From Nepenthes gracilis (lineage: Eukaryota; Streptophyta; Magnoliopsida; Caryophyllales; Nepenthaceae): a stretch of DNA of 64,000 nt. Under the pieces are notes generated by a model. It searched no databases and was not told the origin of the DNA. It saw only the letters and a program-made list of their open reading frames with translations. The position numbers and the translations under genes are program-made. The first letter of the stretch is position 1. Every line of letters starts with the position of its first letter. This document shows, piece after piece, positions 1 through 9,382 of the stretch. The stretch spans positions 1,975,501-2,039,500 of the forward strand of contig BSYO01000033.1 in NCBI GenBank assembly GCA_033239525.1. The letters run 5' to 3'.

Positions 1-672
1 TGCCGATCACGCCCGTCGACGGTCCCCTCACCGCTATAAGGCGACAACTAACATTGCTAGTTATTGGCAGTGCTCAACGGCCGGCAAACCCAAATAAGAC
101 ACCTTTCACAAGGTTCTCACGCCCAAAACCTTCTCAACAGAGCTTACAAATACTTCCTCCTACAATAGAGAAGAGGACGATTCCACCACGAGAAGAACAA
201 AAGAGTTCAGTCAATCTAGAGATCTAAACACAAAAGGCCATTTGAGGCACCTTAAAGCTATCTTGGGCTAAGTTTCAAGCCGAAACGCAAGGGGAAAGAA
301 GCAGCTCTCCCCCCTCCAACATCGCTAATCTAATTCGGCGACCTTAGTGAGCCATTCTCCGAAGTGCTCCAAAGGAGTTAAAGCCTTCTCTAACTCACTT
401 TCCCACCCCTACATATAAATTATTATACATTTCACATCATGTTTACCTTTACATTTGTATCTTTTCATTCCCGATGAATGATTTCTGATTTAAGTATCGA
501 AAAATTTATAATGGGAACATTTTTTACCTTTTTCTAACATCTTATTCGTAATTTATGGTGTACATGGCCTAGGTTTAAATATACGGAGACTGGACCCATT
601 CAGACCCGACGCAGTGCAAGAAATCTAAATGCTCCATAATTCGCACGGAAACTCGAACCCAATGACGCATCA
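1..672 (+). mobile_element. 3' part of a Tat-like gypsy LTR (window starts inside it)
   Basis: Positions 1-200 resemble the LTR of the element at 57.7 kb: a 'CCTCACCGC..AAGGCGACAA' block, then 'CTCACGCCCAAA' and a run-up to a TATA-like 'CTTACAAATAC'. The segment ends at 672 with 'ACGCATCA', the same terminus as the solo LTR ending at 14827 and close to the 5' LTR ending at 16533. No primer binding site follows it, so it is a solo LTR or the 3' LTR of an element lying to the left, not a 5' LTR. The 5' start and any target duplication are outside the window. Confidence 0.65.
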
Positions 673-916
673 AATTTTAATCAGAAAAGATAATAATATT
701 TATTACTTAAATAACATAAATTAGAATATACTAATTGTTAAGCTATGAATAATATTATATATATCTTAATATTTATTAATAGTTTAAATTAAAAAATACT
801 AATTCTTTAATTTACGAAGAATACTATATATATTCTATTCATACATGGTAAAGACTAAGTTTACCATTAATATTCTGTGTAATCTGCGCATGTTGTATTA
901 TTTGAGCACGTCCTGC

Positions 917-1396
917 TTAGTACCTGCAATATAAAGAAGATCTAGAACGAAAAACTAAGAAAAGAGAAGAAAGTGGCAAAGAAATATACAAATAATTATC
1001 ATTATTAAGGTAAAATAGCAAATTTATAGAGAAAAAAATTAACCAATAGTATTTAATGAAATTTTCTGAAGTGGGGAACAACAATCTCTGGAAAGCCTTC
1101 AAATTTGAAGCAAATTGACGAAGCCGCAAGTTATATTCCAGCCTCTGCAATCTCATCTGCTCATAAAGCATCTCAATGAGTCTCTCAGCTCTCTCATCAG
1201 CAGAACCTTCCTCATCGACATTTCCACATCTTCTGCTCAGTACTGTGGCATCTCTAGCGGCAGGCAAATCCTCGGTTGGATGACCTCCAAAGCTTCCCAG
1301 ACGCGCAGGCATAATAAGCAACATGGAATTCATATCTCTGCTTTTCTTCCTTCCCTCAGCTGTCTCCCATTGTGGATATCTAGATGAGTATTGCAA
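917..1396 (-). CDS. DUF761-like small plant protein (3' end uncertain)
   Basis: A minus-strand frame of 159 codons opens with ATG at 1396. Residues about 60-95 read VDEEGSADERAERLIEML followed by YEQMRLQRLEYNLRLRQF. This resembles the 'DERAExFI..FxxQLRLQR' motif that usually closes plant DUF761 (cotton-fibre expressed) proteins. The family function is not established. The N-terminal third is polar with a basic cluster. After about residue 105 the translation becomes AT-rich and hydrophobic (YYWLIFFSINLLFY), which looks like intron or 3' UTR read as protein, so the true end may come earlier or by splicing. The region just upstream on its strand (1400-1860) is more GC-balanced than the AT-rich DNA beyond it, as expected of a 5' region. 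No neighbour suggests a role. Confidence 0.45.
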   Translation of the reverse strand: MQYSSRYPQWETAEGRKKSRDMNSMLLIMPARLGSFGGHPTEDLPAARDATVLSRRCGNVDEEGSADERAERLIEMLYEQMRLQRLEYNLRLRQFASNLKAFQRLLFPTSENFIKYYWLIFFSINLLFYLNNDNYLYISLPLSSLFLVFRSRSSLYCRY

Positions 1397-3982
1397 GGTG
1401 AGAACTGATACTCTTGAACAAACCGTTAGTTTTAATGCCTGAGTGGCTTTAACTTCTTTTTTTCCCTTCTTGATTCTTCAGGAAAATATGATTCAAACTA
1501 ATGGGTTTTCCATTTTGGCCATGAGGATTGAGATTTTCATTAGGTTTGGGACTTTCTTCGAAATGGTCGATCTATTTCTTACTACTTTTCCAATTCAATC
1601 TCGATGAGAAAGAGAAGCTTTTCAGGTGAAGAAAGAGAAGTATAGGTTATTGCTAGGGTTTCTTGTGTGTTTTGTGGTTTAAAATAGAAGCTCTAAAAGA
1701 CAGAGAAAGAACGCGCATCATAAATTAGAATAGTGGTGGAATGCTACTGAGCTGAAAAATGTTCGATGGCGGTCGTGTTTTTGAATTGCCACGCGAAGTA
1801 GCCGTTGCAACCGAATTGGCGCTTCGGCTCTTTCTCTTGCGTGTGTTTTGATTAGAATTTTAAAGAGTAATATTTATTTTTAGTTTATTTTTTGAAAAAA
1901 ATATTAATAGCTGTCAAACTTTATTATATTTGGGTGTTACTTGATACATATATAACTTAAAAATCTCAAAACAAACAATTACTTTATCTATACATTTTTA
2001 GTTTTTGATAATATATGCATAATCTCATAAAATTAGATTATGGTCAATTTAGAATAAAAAATTGCCTTGAATAAATTTATATTAAAATGAAATTTTGGAA
2101 ACATTTTGAAAATATATTAAAATAAAATATATTGAGAATAATAAGTTAATTTTAAAATCTGCTAAATTAAATTTAAAATTTTAAGAAAATTCTAAAATAT
2201 AAGTTGATAATAAAATATGTGATAATTAATCATATAAATTATGACTAATTTTTAGATCTTAGAATAAACAAAATAATTAGAATATACAATTAAATACTAC
2301 TTTTTAAAGCTGAGCAAATGGGTGATTTAAGAAATAATGAAGTGTCCTAAGATGGCTTATATTTAATTGAGACTCCATCTTGCAATTCTTATTTATGGCT
2401 TGGTGGTTAATGGTGGAGTTTTGAATACTGCTTACCACATAACCAATATTTATCATATCATTATAAATAGTAATTATATCATTAATAAAATAATTATTTT
2501 TAATTAATATTGTATTATTTTTTTATTTCTTTTTTAACTATTAAGTGTCCGTATAAAATATTTCTATCCTCTTTAATTACATATGAAAGGACAAATGATA
2601 AGAGTCTCATGGTTGTTCTTGAAGAAAAGTCTTTCAATTTAATATCGGTTTAATGCTCACTTAAGAAATAGAGGAACGGAAGTTAAAAATTAGCAAATAG
2701 GAAGTGTTTGGGTGGCAAAGTTACATTGTGCATATTGTTATTGTGGGCTAGTGTGACAGACATGATCATTATATCATTTTTTAATTTTTTATAGGATAAT
2801 GATACAAAAACCCTAAAATCAATATTTTTAGATTTGATATCTAAAACCGTTGTAAGGGAGAGTCAATTTGGTTTTCAACGTTGCATGTTGCTATGTGATG
2901 GGAGGAGACCCTCCTCATCGCCTTATTTTTAAAAAATAAAACATATATTAAATACTTTGATATATTTTTGACATTTTTTAAAAATATTTATCAAAATTTG
3001 TAAATTATAATTGTTACAAAATCTAACCCTTCTCTCACTCCCAAAAAAAAAAAAAAATGAAGGCAATTCAGGATAAAAATAAATAATCTTTGTGAATGTA
3101 GGTTGATTTAATTGGATAGATTGGTGAGTCATATCAAAAATAGTAGCCCTAAATAGATTGTGTTAAAACGGAATAATACTAAATTATAAACTGATCGCAA
3201 GAAACAGTATTGTGCTTGTGCCCAGATGGCATACGGGCTGTTTTGATATATCTTATATTATTTTGGGTCATGCTTATATCTGTTTTCATATTATTTGATT
3301 ATATTTAACACAGAGTCTAATACTGTCCATTATAAGCTATATTTGATATAATTCATATTAGGGGCTAATACAACCCATTTAACATCTATAATCAAAAGGA
3401 TTATTTTTGCACAATAACAAATATATGAATTATATGGTTAATATGCCGCCTAATTGGATGGTTGTTTGGTTCATATGGATTTACTATATTCCCAAGGCCC
3501 CCCCTAGGCTAGGTGTATATCAATATAATGATTATATTTTTCTAAAATCAAATTTTGTTATTAGCATTTTGGATTGGTCATTATTTAGACAATATTATTA
3601 AAAGATCGTTAATTACTAATAAAAATGGATGCAGTAATTATTTATTAGAAACTTATAACCATAACTTGATTTAGGAAATATGATTTGTACGTCATTTACA
3701 AACAATTTATCAATCCGATAATAAGTCATTTAGTGGTAATTTCTTCTATCAATTTTGGTGGAAAATCATGTTGGTCCAATTAATCTTAAATACTTCCGTA
3801 TTTTTTTGAGTGAGATTTGACAATAAATAACTTTGACTTAGTAATTAAAAAAACTTTATTTTTATAATCTTAATTTGGATATAAATTTAAAAATTTGAAT
3901 CCTAATTTAGCCCAAACAGCCTTAATTGTACAGCGTAAGTTGAAGCCCTGGTTTATCTACAATTTCATGAGTCCATAGGCCC
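1397..3982. other. AT-rich intergenic DNA
   Basis: About 2.6 kb with long A/T runs and no convincing coding frame. The short frames at 2929-3132 and 3407-3601 are low-complexity or AT-rich and have no recognisable domain. The first 450 bases are probably the 5' region of the minus-strand frame ending at 1396. No terminal repeats, tRNA or structured element was seen. The last five bases (GGCCC, 3978-3982) are the target duplication of the next element. Confidence 0.5.
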
Positions 3983-5072
3983 TGTTGCGTCCGCGAGCTC
4001 TGGCCGTCCGTCTATCGTAGTATGAGCGGCTTTGTGTGTTTGCGGACGGATAGAAACGGGCAACACAGAGTGAATGAAAAGCAAGCGGTGAGGTAGGAGT
4101 ACGAGGACATGAAGAGAACACGCAATTTTACGTGAAAAATCCCGTTATACAAAAAAAGGTAAAAAACCATGGCAACGAACGGAAAATCCGAGAAGTTTTA
4201 CTATTTTGACGAAAGAGTACAACGAGAACCTGTAGAGCTGTTCGTTTTCACAAGGAATTACAGTGTGAGAAGTCTGACTTTTTTCCTCCTTCACTCTTTC
4301 TTTTTGCCTTTTCTTTTCTCTCGAGGGTTTTCTGCTTAAGCATGCCCAGATGAAAATTCTGGATCCTTTTTTAGTAACCTGAAAGGGGGTATTTATAGGG
4401 GATGTAGTGCCGTTAGAGAGGGGACACGTGGTGCTGGCGCGTCGGAGCTGCCTGCCACCACCACTGTAGGTGCGGCTGTGACAGGTCCCTGTCACAGCCT
4501 ACAGATACGGCGTGCAAGGGCGCCTGCTCTGTAGATACGGTGTGTTAGAGGCCGTTGATTACTCGTGGCAGCGCGTGTTGTGCAAGTCATCCGAGCTGAC
4601 ATCCTCGATTATTCTGGCTTCTTTTCCTGAGGGAATGGGGGCGTTGTGGCCGTCCTCGTTCTTATTTGGGTCAAAATGTCCTCTCGGAATGATAGTGCCA
4701 TTCTTGATTGCTTTGTGAGTTCGAGGACTCGATGGGGAAGACAGCCCTCGAAGAGTCTTTGTTTCTTCGTGGAGAGTCCTTGGGTCTTCTTGACTTCTCG
4801 GACTAATTTGAGGCTTGGTGAAACTTTTGGGGGTTCTCAGGCCTCGTCTACTGGTCCTCGTACCTGGATGTAATTTGCGATGTCCTCAAGCTTCTTTCGG
4901 GCTGAAGGGACCTCTCGGATCTTTGCCGTAACTTTGACTCTTGGGACACTAGGCCGTGTTTTGGGCCTCTTGGGCCGCCCAGTTCTCTTAGTTTGTGGAG
5001 ACACTTTTGGGCTTTTCACTTGGGTCTTTCTTTTGGACCGTGTTTTATGGGCCCTTATATTGGGACCCAACA
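3983..5072 (-). repeat. Element 1 LTR (3' LTR in element direction)
   Basis: 1090 bp. On the plus strand it starts TGTTGCGTCC and ends GGGACCCAACA, so TG..CA in both directions. It aligns along its length with the LTR at 9383-10473. On the minus strand a TATAAA box (4397-4392) lies in the expected U3 position. The several open frames inside it are not conserved in form between the two LTR copies and have no domain. Confidence 0.92.
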
Positions 5073-5090
5073 TAGGCCCCCATGCCAAAG
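5073..5090 (-). other. Element 1 polypurine tract region
   Basis: On the minus strand the bases next to the 3' LTR read GGCATGGGGGCCTA. The same 'GCATGGGGGC' core precedes the 3' LTR of element 2 at 27031-27040. It is the presumed plus-strand primer. Confidence 0.7.
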
Positions 5091-5462
5091 GGTCCGAGGT
5101 CCTCGACCGTTGGCTTCTTTTTGCTCAAGTTTGTCCGCGCGCGTGTTATAGCTCGAAAGAAACGTTCCTGGGCAGGCAAGAGCATGACTGTTTGTGTTCT
5201 CGACTTGGCCCTTTGCAGCGGTAGCCCGAGTACACGTACGTCCTCGGAATGATCGTGGTGCTAAGCTTAGTGGAGGATTGTCTCAGGACTTCTTCTGAGT
5301 TGAGACCTTTCCAACGCCGTTGTTTGTGATTCTGTGGGGCATTAAATGCTGAAGTGACGCGCTGACAGGCGTCTTGGGAAGGCAAGCCCATCATTTCATT
5401 GAGACGAACGGTCGAACGACGCCTGACACGGGTAATGAGTGCGCCTTTTTGAATTTCAGGAG

Positions 5463-5470
5463 TATTTAAG
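5463..5470 (+). promoter_or_regulatory. TATA-like box for the element 1 aORF
   Basis: TATTTAAG, 123 bp before the aORF ATG, in the stretch between the polypurine tract and the gene. It is followed by a pyrimidine-rich leader. The position fits a separate antisense promoter, but no transcript evidence is available here. Confidence 0.4.
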
Positions 5471-6854
5471 CGCCTTCTCACCCTGATTCTCCACCTTCGC
5501 GTATGCTTTTCGTTTCCTCCTCTAAGTGTTGAGATTTTGCTCTCCTTTTGTTGGGATTTTCTTTGCTTTTCCGCCTTTGTTTTTCAACGTCGATGGCGCC
5601 CGGAGTGAGGGACATTGCCTCCACGATGACGCTTGACAGGCTTGCGGAGATTCGAGCACGGTATCGGATCTCTGAGCCCATGGCTATGATGATCTCGGAG
5701 TTGTACGATAAGGCGTGGTGCCCCCAGGATGGCTTTATCACCGTCTATGAAGTCCACCTCAAAGGTGGGCTACGATTTCCTGTGGCAGAGGAGCTTTACG
5801 ACATCATGAGGGCACTTGGAGTGCCCTTTGCCAGGCTCCAGCCGAATACAGTAAGGTATTTGATGTCTTTGTGTGTTTTCTTCCGGTGCCGGAATAAGCT
5901 CCTGAATACCCTTACGGTCAAGGTTATGTTTCGCTTTACATAGAATCTTGACTGGATCACAATGACCCCTGGCCCGGACTTTTCCTTGATGTGCGGGGAA
6001 AACCCGGACTCCACGAAGCGGTGGAAGGATAAGTTCTTCTTCCTTGGCGTTCATGAGCATTGGGCCGTTCCCTTTAAGTGGGGGAAGGTGACCAACCAGT
6101 ATAGCTCTGACCCTTCGAAGGAGGACAGGGAGAGCGTGAAGAAGTTCACTGACTTGGTGCTAGCCAATCTTGGAAGCTTCCACCTAAACAAACGTAATAT
6201 CTGGTTGTCGCCTGAGAAATTTGAGGAAGCCAAGTGGGGTCCACGGGCCGAGGCCTCTGCCGCCGCTTCTTCCGAGAAGTCCAAAAAAAAGAGACCGAGG
6301 AGGAGAGCGGGGACACTGAGGATTGGGGGTCCCGTTGTCCGCTCGGGAAAGAACCTTTCGGCCGAGAGTTCGAAACTCCCATCGGCCGTTGTTGGGCTCC
6401 CTTCCAGTGATGATGATGATGATTTCAACATCGATGATTTGAGCGACGACGATGTGATTGCTCCTCTGCTTAAGAGGTCGAGGACTGGTACTTTACCAGA
6501 GTCCTTGGGGACTGAAGGTCTCGCCTTCACTTCCATTGCTGATCCTTTTACTGAGTCCTCGGGGGTGATTGTACAGATTATGGAGCTCCCTGACGTCCAG
6601 CCCCCAGTGATGATTCTGTTCCCGAAGTTCCCGTTGATTTGCCTGGTGATGTCTCGGATAGGATTGATCACCCTTCCGAGGACATCGGAGACGGGAACAC
6701 CGTTGTGGACGCTAAGAGGGGAATGATGGCTGACACGGTTCGAGAGGTGGTAGAGGTTGAGGAGTTCGGCGTCGCTGACCTGATGTCCCTTAATCCTTCT
6801 GAGCACCCCATTGCAGTCCAAGTTGAGCAACCGTCTGAGCTTCTTGGGGATGCT

Positions 6855-7076
6855 GATTTTGAGGCGGGCTCCTCAGTGTCTTTTATAGCTACGGAGCCTG
6901 TGCCTGAAGAGGCGCTTGCGGCGCCTAGGAGCGATATGCCGGAGTCCGAGGCCCCTAGGCGTGATGATTTTGAGGCAGGCTCTTCAGTGCCTTTTATAGC
7001 TGTGGAGCCGATGCCTGAGGAGGTGCTTGCGGAGCCTGGGAGCGTTCTGCAGGAGTCCGAGGCCCCTGGGGAGCGT
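6855..7076 (+). repeat. 111-bp direct duplication inside the element 1 aORF
   Basis: Two adjacent 111-bp units, each coding for 37 residues that begin DFEAGSSV and continue with an acidic Pro/Glu-rich stretch. They are in frame and diverged by scattered substitutions, so the duplication is older than the latest mutations. Confidence 0.85.
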
Positions 7077-7106
7077 GGCATAGAGAATAATCCTCTTGTT
7101 TCTAAG

Positions 7107-7181
7107 GTAAGCCTCCGTTTCTTCTTTTGCCTTGCTTCCGATTGCTTGTGCTTTGATGAGCTTTTCTGTTTGCAACTCCAG
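7107..7181 (+). other. Putative 75-bp intron of the element 1 aORF
   Basis: Begins GTAAGC after TCTAAG and ends TTTGCAACTCCAG, with a T-rich interior. It separates the acidic region from the coiled-coil region. A similar 71-bp GTAAGT..GCAG intron lies at the matching place in element 2 (25131-25061, minus). Confidence 0.6.
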
Positions 7182-7763
7182 GGTCTGATTGGAAGCCTTA
7201 TGAGTTGGTGGGAGAGGTCGCCCAGTCCCGCTCCGAAATGGGGTCCTTGAGGGCCGCTCGGGAGGTCGTACAACGGGCCGAAGCAGAGCTAGCTGAAGTA
7301 AAGGGGAAGATCGCATCTCTGGAGGATACTGTCAAGCTTTTGAAGCTTCTACATAACCTTCTCCGGAACAGAGTCCTTCGCCAGGAGGAGAGGTTGAGGA
7401 CGTCCTTGCAGATTGTGGAGATGGCACCGATATTGGACAGCAAGTACTGGGATGGCATTCGCATGTGCCACCGAGTGCTGCGATTGATCCGCCCGCATTT
7501 TCCTGTGGCTGTCCTCGATCCCAGGAATGCCAGTGCCTTAAGCGCAGGAGACTTATATGGCGTTGCTGGGAGGCTTTTCCCTGGGCCTCCTCGGTCGAGG
7601 CTTAAAAGTGAATCTCTTACACCCGAGGAGCCAATTTCGGCGGGCCAGGCAGGGCCTTCAGGAACTCAAGAGACTCAAGGAGAAGGGAGCCAAGAGGTGC
7701 TCCCTTGACACTTTGTTTCTTTTCTTACTTTGTTACAACATTGTACATAAATTCATTTTTATG

Positions 7764-7769
7764 AATAAA
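7764..7769 (+). terminator. AATAAA polyadenylation signal after the element 1 aORF
   Basis: AATAAA lies 56 bp after the aORF stop, in a T-rich context, just before the tandem repeats. It is on the aORF strand, opposite to gag. Confidence 0.5.
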
Positions 7770-7942
7770 ACTTGTCCTTTCTGAATCAGAGCATTGGACT
7801 TTTTTGTTCTTTTTGTACAAGTGTGGTTCTCTTTCTTTTTTTTTGTGGTATGATGGACAGCGCCTTACTCTTAACTTTGAGCGTATAATCTCCTCAGGAT
7901 TCTCTAGCCTTTTAACCTCTCGGGTTTCTCGGCGTTGGTCGT

Positions 7943-8280
7943 CCGACCTCTGGGGCCGCTCGGTCATGGCCGAGTTTTTGGAGTCCGACCTCTGGGGCCG
8001 CTCGGTCACGGCCAAGTTTTTGGAGTCCGACCTCTGGGGCCGTTCGGTCACAGCCGAGCTTTTTGGAGTCCCGACCTCTGGGGCCGCTCGATCACAGCTG
8101 AGTTTTTAGAGTTTGACCTCTGGTGCCGCTCGGTCACGGCCGAGTTCTTAGAGTTCGACCTCTGGGGCCGCTCGGTCACGGCTGAGTTTTTAGAGTTCAA
8201 CCTCTGGGGCCGCTCGGTCATGGCCGAGTTTTTGGAGTTTGACCTCTAGGGCCGCTCGGTCACAGACGAGTTTTTGGTTT
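7943..8280. repeat. Eight tandem 42-bp repeats in element 1
   Basis: Eight imperfect copies of a 42-bp unit containing 'GACCTCTGGGGCCGCTCGG' and ending 'GAGTTTTTGGAGT'. Most copies carry a small inverted repeat, CTCGG(6)CCGAG. Because 42 is a multiple of three, all frames stay open, giving repetitive translations that should not be read as a gene. In element direction the block follows gag and precedes the antisense gene, the same position as the repeat blocks in elements 2 and 3. Confidence 0.93.
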
Positions 8281-8420
8281 GCCTTGAGTGGAGAGTTATT
8301 TTGTCGTTGATGAGGGAGCATGAGAATACACCATAATAGACATAATGAAGGGACTCTTTCATTGATGTACATGTGTTATATTGCGTGGCCTCCAGGGCCT
8401 TTTTGAATCTTCACGTTACA

Positions 8421-9308
8421 TTAGTTCACACGTTTGGGCCTTGATGATCCTCTTGCTACTCCCTTGGTTCTTCTGACAGTTATGTTCGGTGTTGGCATCG
8501 CTAGTATTGGTGCCTCTGCGCCCATTATGGCCTTGCCTTTCGAGCGGCGCGACCGGTTGCGTCCTGCTATTCCGGAGCCATGCCCGGGTCGTGGTAGAAA
8601 GCGGTCGAGATAGCCGTCCATTACCAGCCGCTCGATTTCCTCTTGGAGCTTTCTGTAGTCCTCGGTGTCATGGCCGCAGCTGCAGTGGTAATGGCAGTAC
8701 TCCCACTGATCGCCTCCCTCTGGATTCTTCAACACCTTGGGCCATCTTAAGAACTCTTCATCCCTGATCTGTCTCAGGATGTTGGTGAGGGACTCAGTGA
8801 GAGTAAGTGGGCCTGAGGGCCCGTCTCCTCCGAGGACCATCCGTTCGGGCTCATTTTGCCCGGACAGTCCCTGGGTCTTCATTTGGGCGTTCGCCCTTCT
8901 TTTTCCTTCCCCTGTCCTCGGGGGCAGGGGGTCTTCTCGTCCTCCCTGCTGGCTTGTTTTGTCGGTTTTGGGTCTGAAAACCGTCTTCCAGAGCCTCTTG
9001 AGCTCTTTCTTCGTCGTGGCCTGACTCATGGACTTCTTTCTGTTGAGGTAGTCCCTCAACTCCCTGGGAGCCCACGCCGCTTGTCGCCTCTGGGGCGCTG
9101 CTGGACGTGAGCTTTCAGGGTGCGTACCCCTAGACTGTTCGTCCACCCTCTCGCGGAGGGTACGGACGGCTCTTGAAAGGCTGTCCACCTTCTGTACTAG
9201 CTTACGCACGCTAGTACCGGAGCCGCCATTCATCCTGCCACCTGATGGGATGCACCTGTCGAAGTGTTCCACATCCCGGGTGGAGGTGCTGTCTTGTCTG
9301 CTCACCAT
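8421..9308 (-). pseudogene. Element 1 remnant gag, core deleted
   Basis: The frame is open from 9362. The ATG at 9308 (MVSRQDS..) is the better start because the gags of elements 2 and 3 also begin with Met-Val at the matching place. The N-terminal half is basic and Arg-rich. The C-terminal part has the nucleocapsid-proximal block 'ILRQIRDEEFLRWPKVLK' and 'YCHYHCSCGHDTEDYRKL', followed by 'EEIERLVMDGYLDRFL', typical of Tat gag. The central Retrotrans_gag core ('DPxDHLxxF..MCxCFPxTLxG'), visible in elements 2 and 3, is missing. The sequence jumps from the N-terminal region to the C-terminal block, so this is an internally deleted protein of roughly 295 residues. It ends in a stop with no protease or RT after it. 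Confidence 0.75.
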
Positions 9309-9362
9309 TTTTGGAGCGCTGGTTGTTCTGTGAGGGTGGGAAGCTTGTGAGCCTTTTGTCAT

Positions 9363-9382
9363 CTTCCCACAGACGGCGCCAA
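9363..9382 (-). other. Element 1 primer binding site
   Basis: On the minus strand, directly after the LTR end, the sequence is TTGGCGCCGTCTGTGGGAAG. This is the TGGCGCC-type site seen in many plant gypsy elements of the Tat/Athila group, matching a tRNA ending in GGCGCCA. It fixes the element's direction. Confidence 0.85.

Larger units (their letters stand above)
5593..7708 (+). pseudogene. Antisense gene (aORF) of element 1, Transposase_28-like
   Basis: Start ATG at 5593. Residues about 1-120 (GFITVYEVHLKGGLRFPV; LQPNTVRYLMSLCVFF) and the block after 5944 (WKDKFFFLGVHEHW) match the 'putative gypsy type transposon' domain (Transposase_28, PF04195 by memory). Then come a basic patch (KSKKKRPRRR), an acidic low-complexity region with a 37-residue direct duplication, an intron at 7107-7181, and a coiled coil (about 7205-7380, REVVQRAEAELAEVKGKI). 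The C-terminus contains DGIRMCHRVLRLIRPHF. Defects: an in-frame TAG at 5941-5943, a frame change near 6600 in a C run, and a phase mismatch at the intron unless an alternative acceptor near 7195 is used. It lies on the strand opposite gag, with its own TATA-like box and AATAAA. Function unknown. A minus-strand homologue lies in element 2. Confidence 0.75.

Noticed and set aside
4145..5481. Several frames of 68-116 codons in and next to the element 1 LTR
   Set aside because: They differ between the two LTR copies and have no recognisable motif.
5856..5943. Intron with donor GTAAGG (near 5850) and acceptor ACATAG (5943) in the element 1 aORF
   Set aside because: The bases before the TAG are conserved with element 2 at protein level with synonymous changes, and element 2 lacks a comparable donor. 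Coding sequence is more likely, though cDNA could overturn this.
6051..7464. Minus-strand frames of 88-259 codons opposite the element 1 aORF
   Set aside because: Shadows of the plus-strand gene. The plus strand carries the conserved domain and the match to element 2.
7804..8249. Long repetitive plus-strand frames (DLWGRSVTAE-type) in element 1
   Set aside because: They arise because the repeat is 42 bp, a multiple of three. They have no domain and no conserved start.
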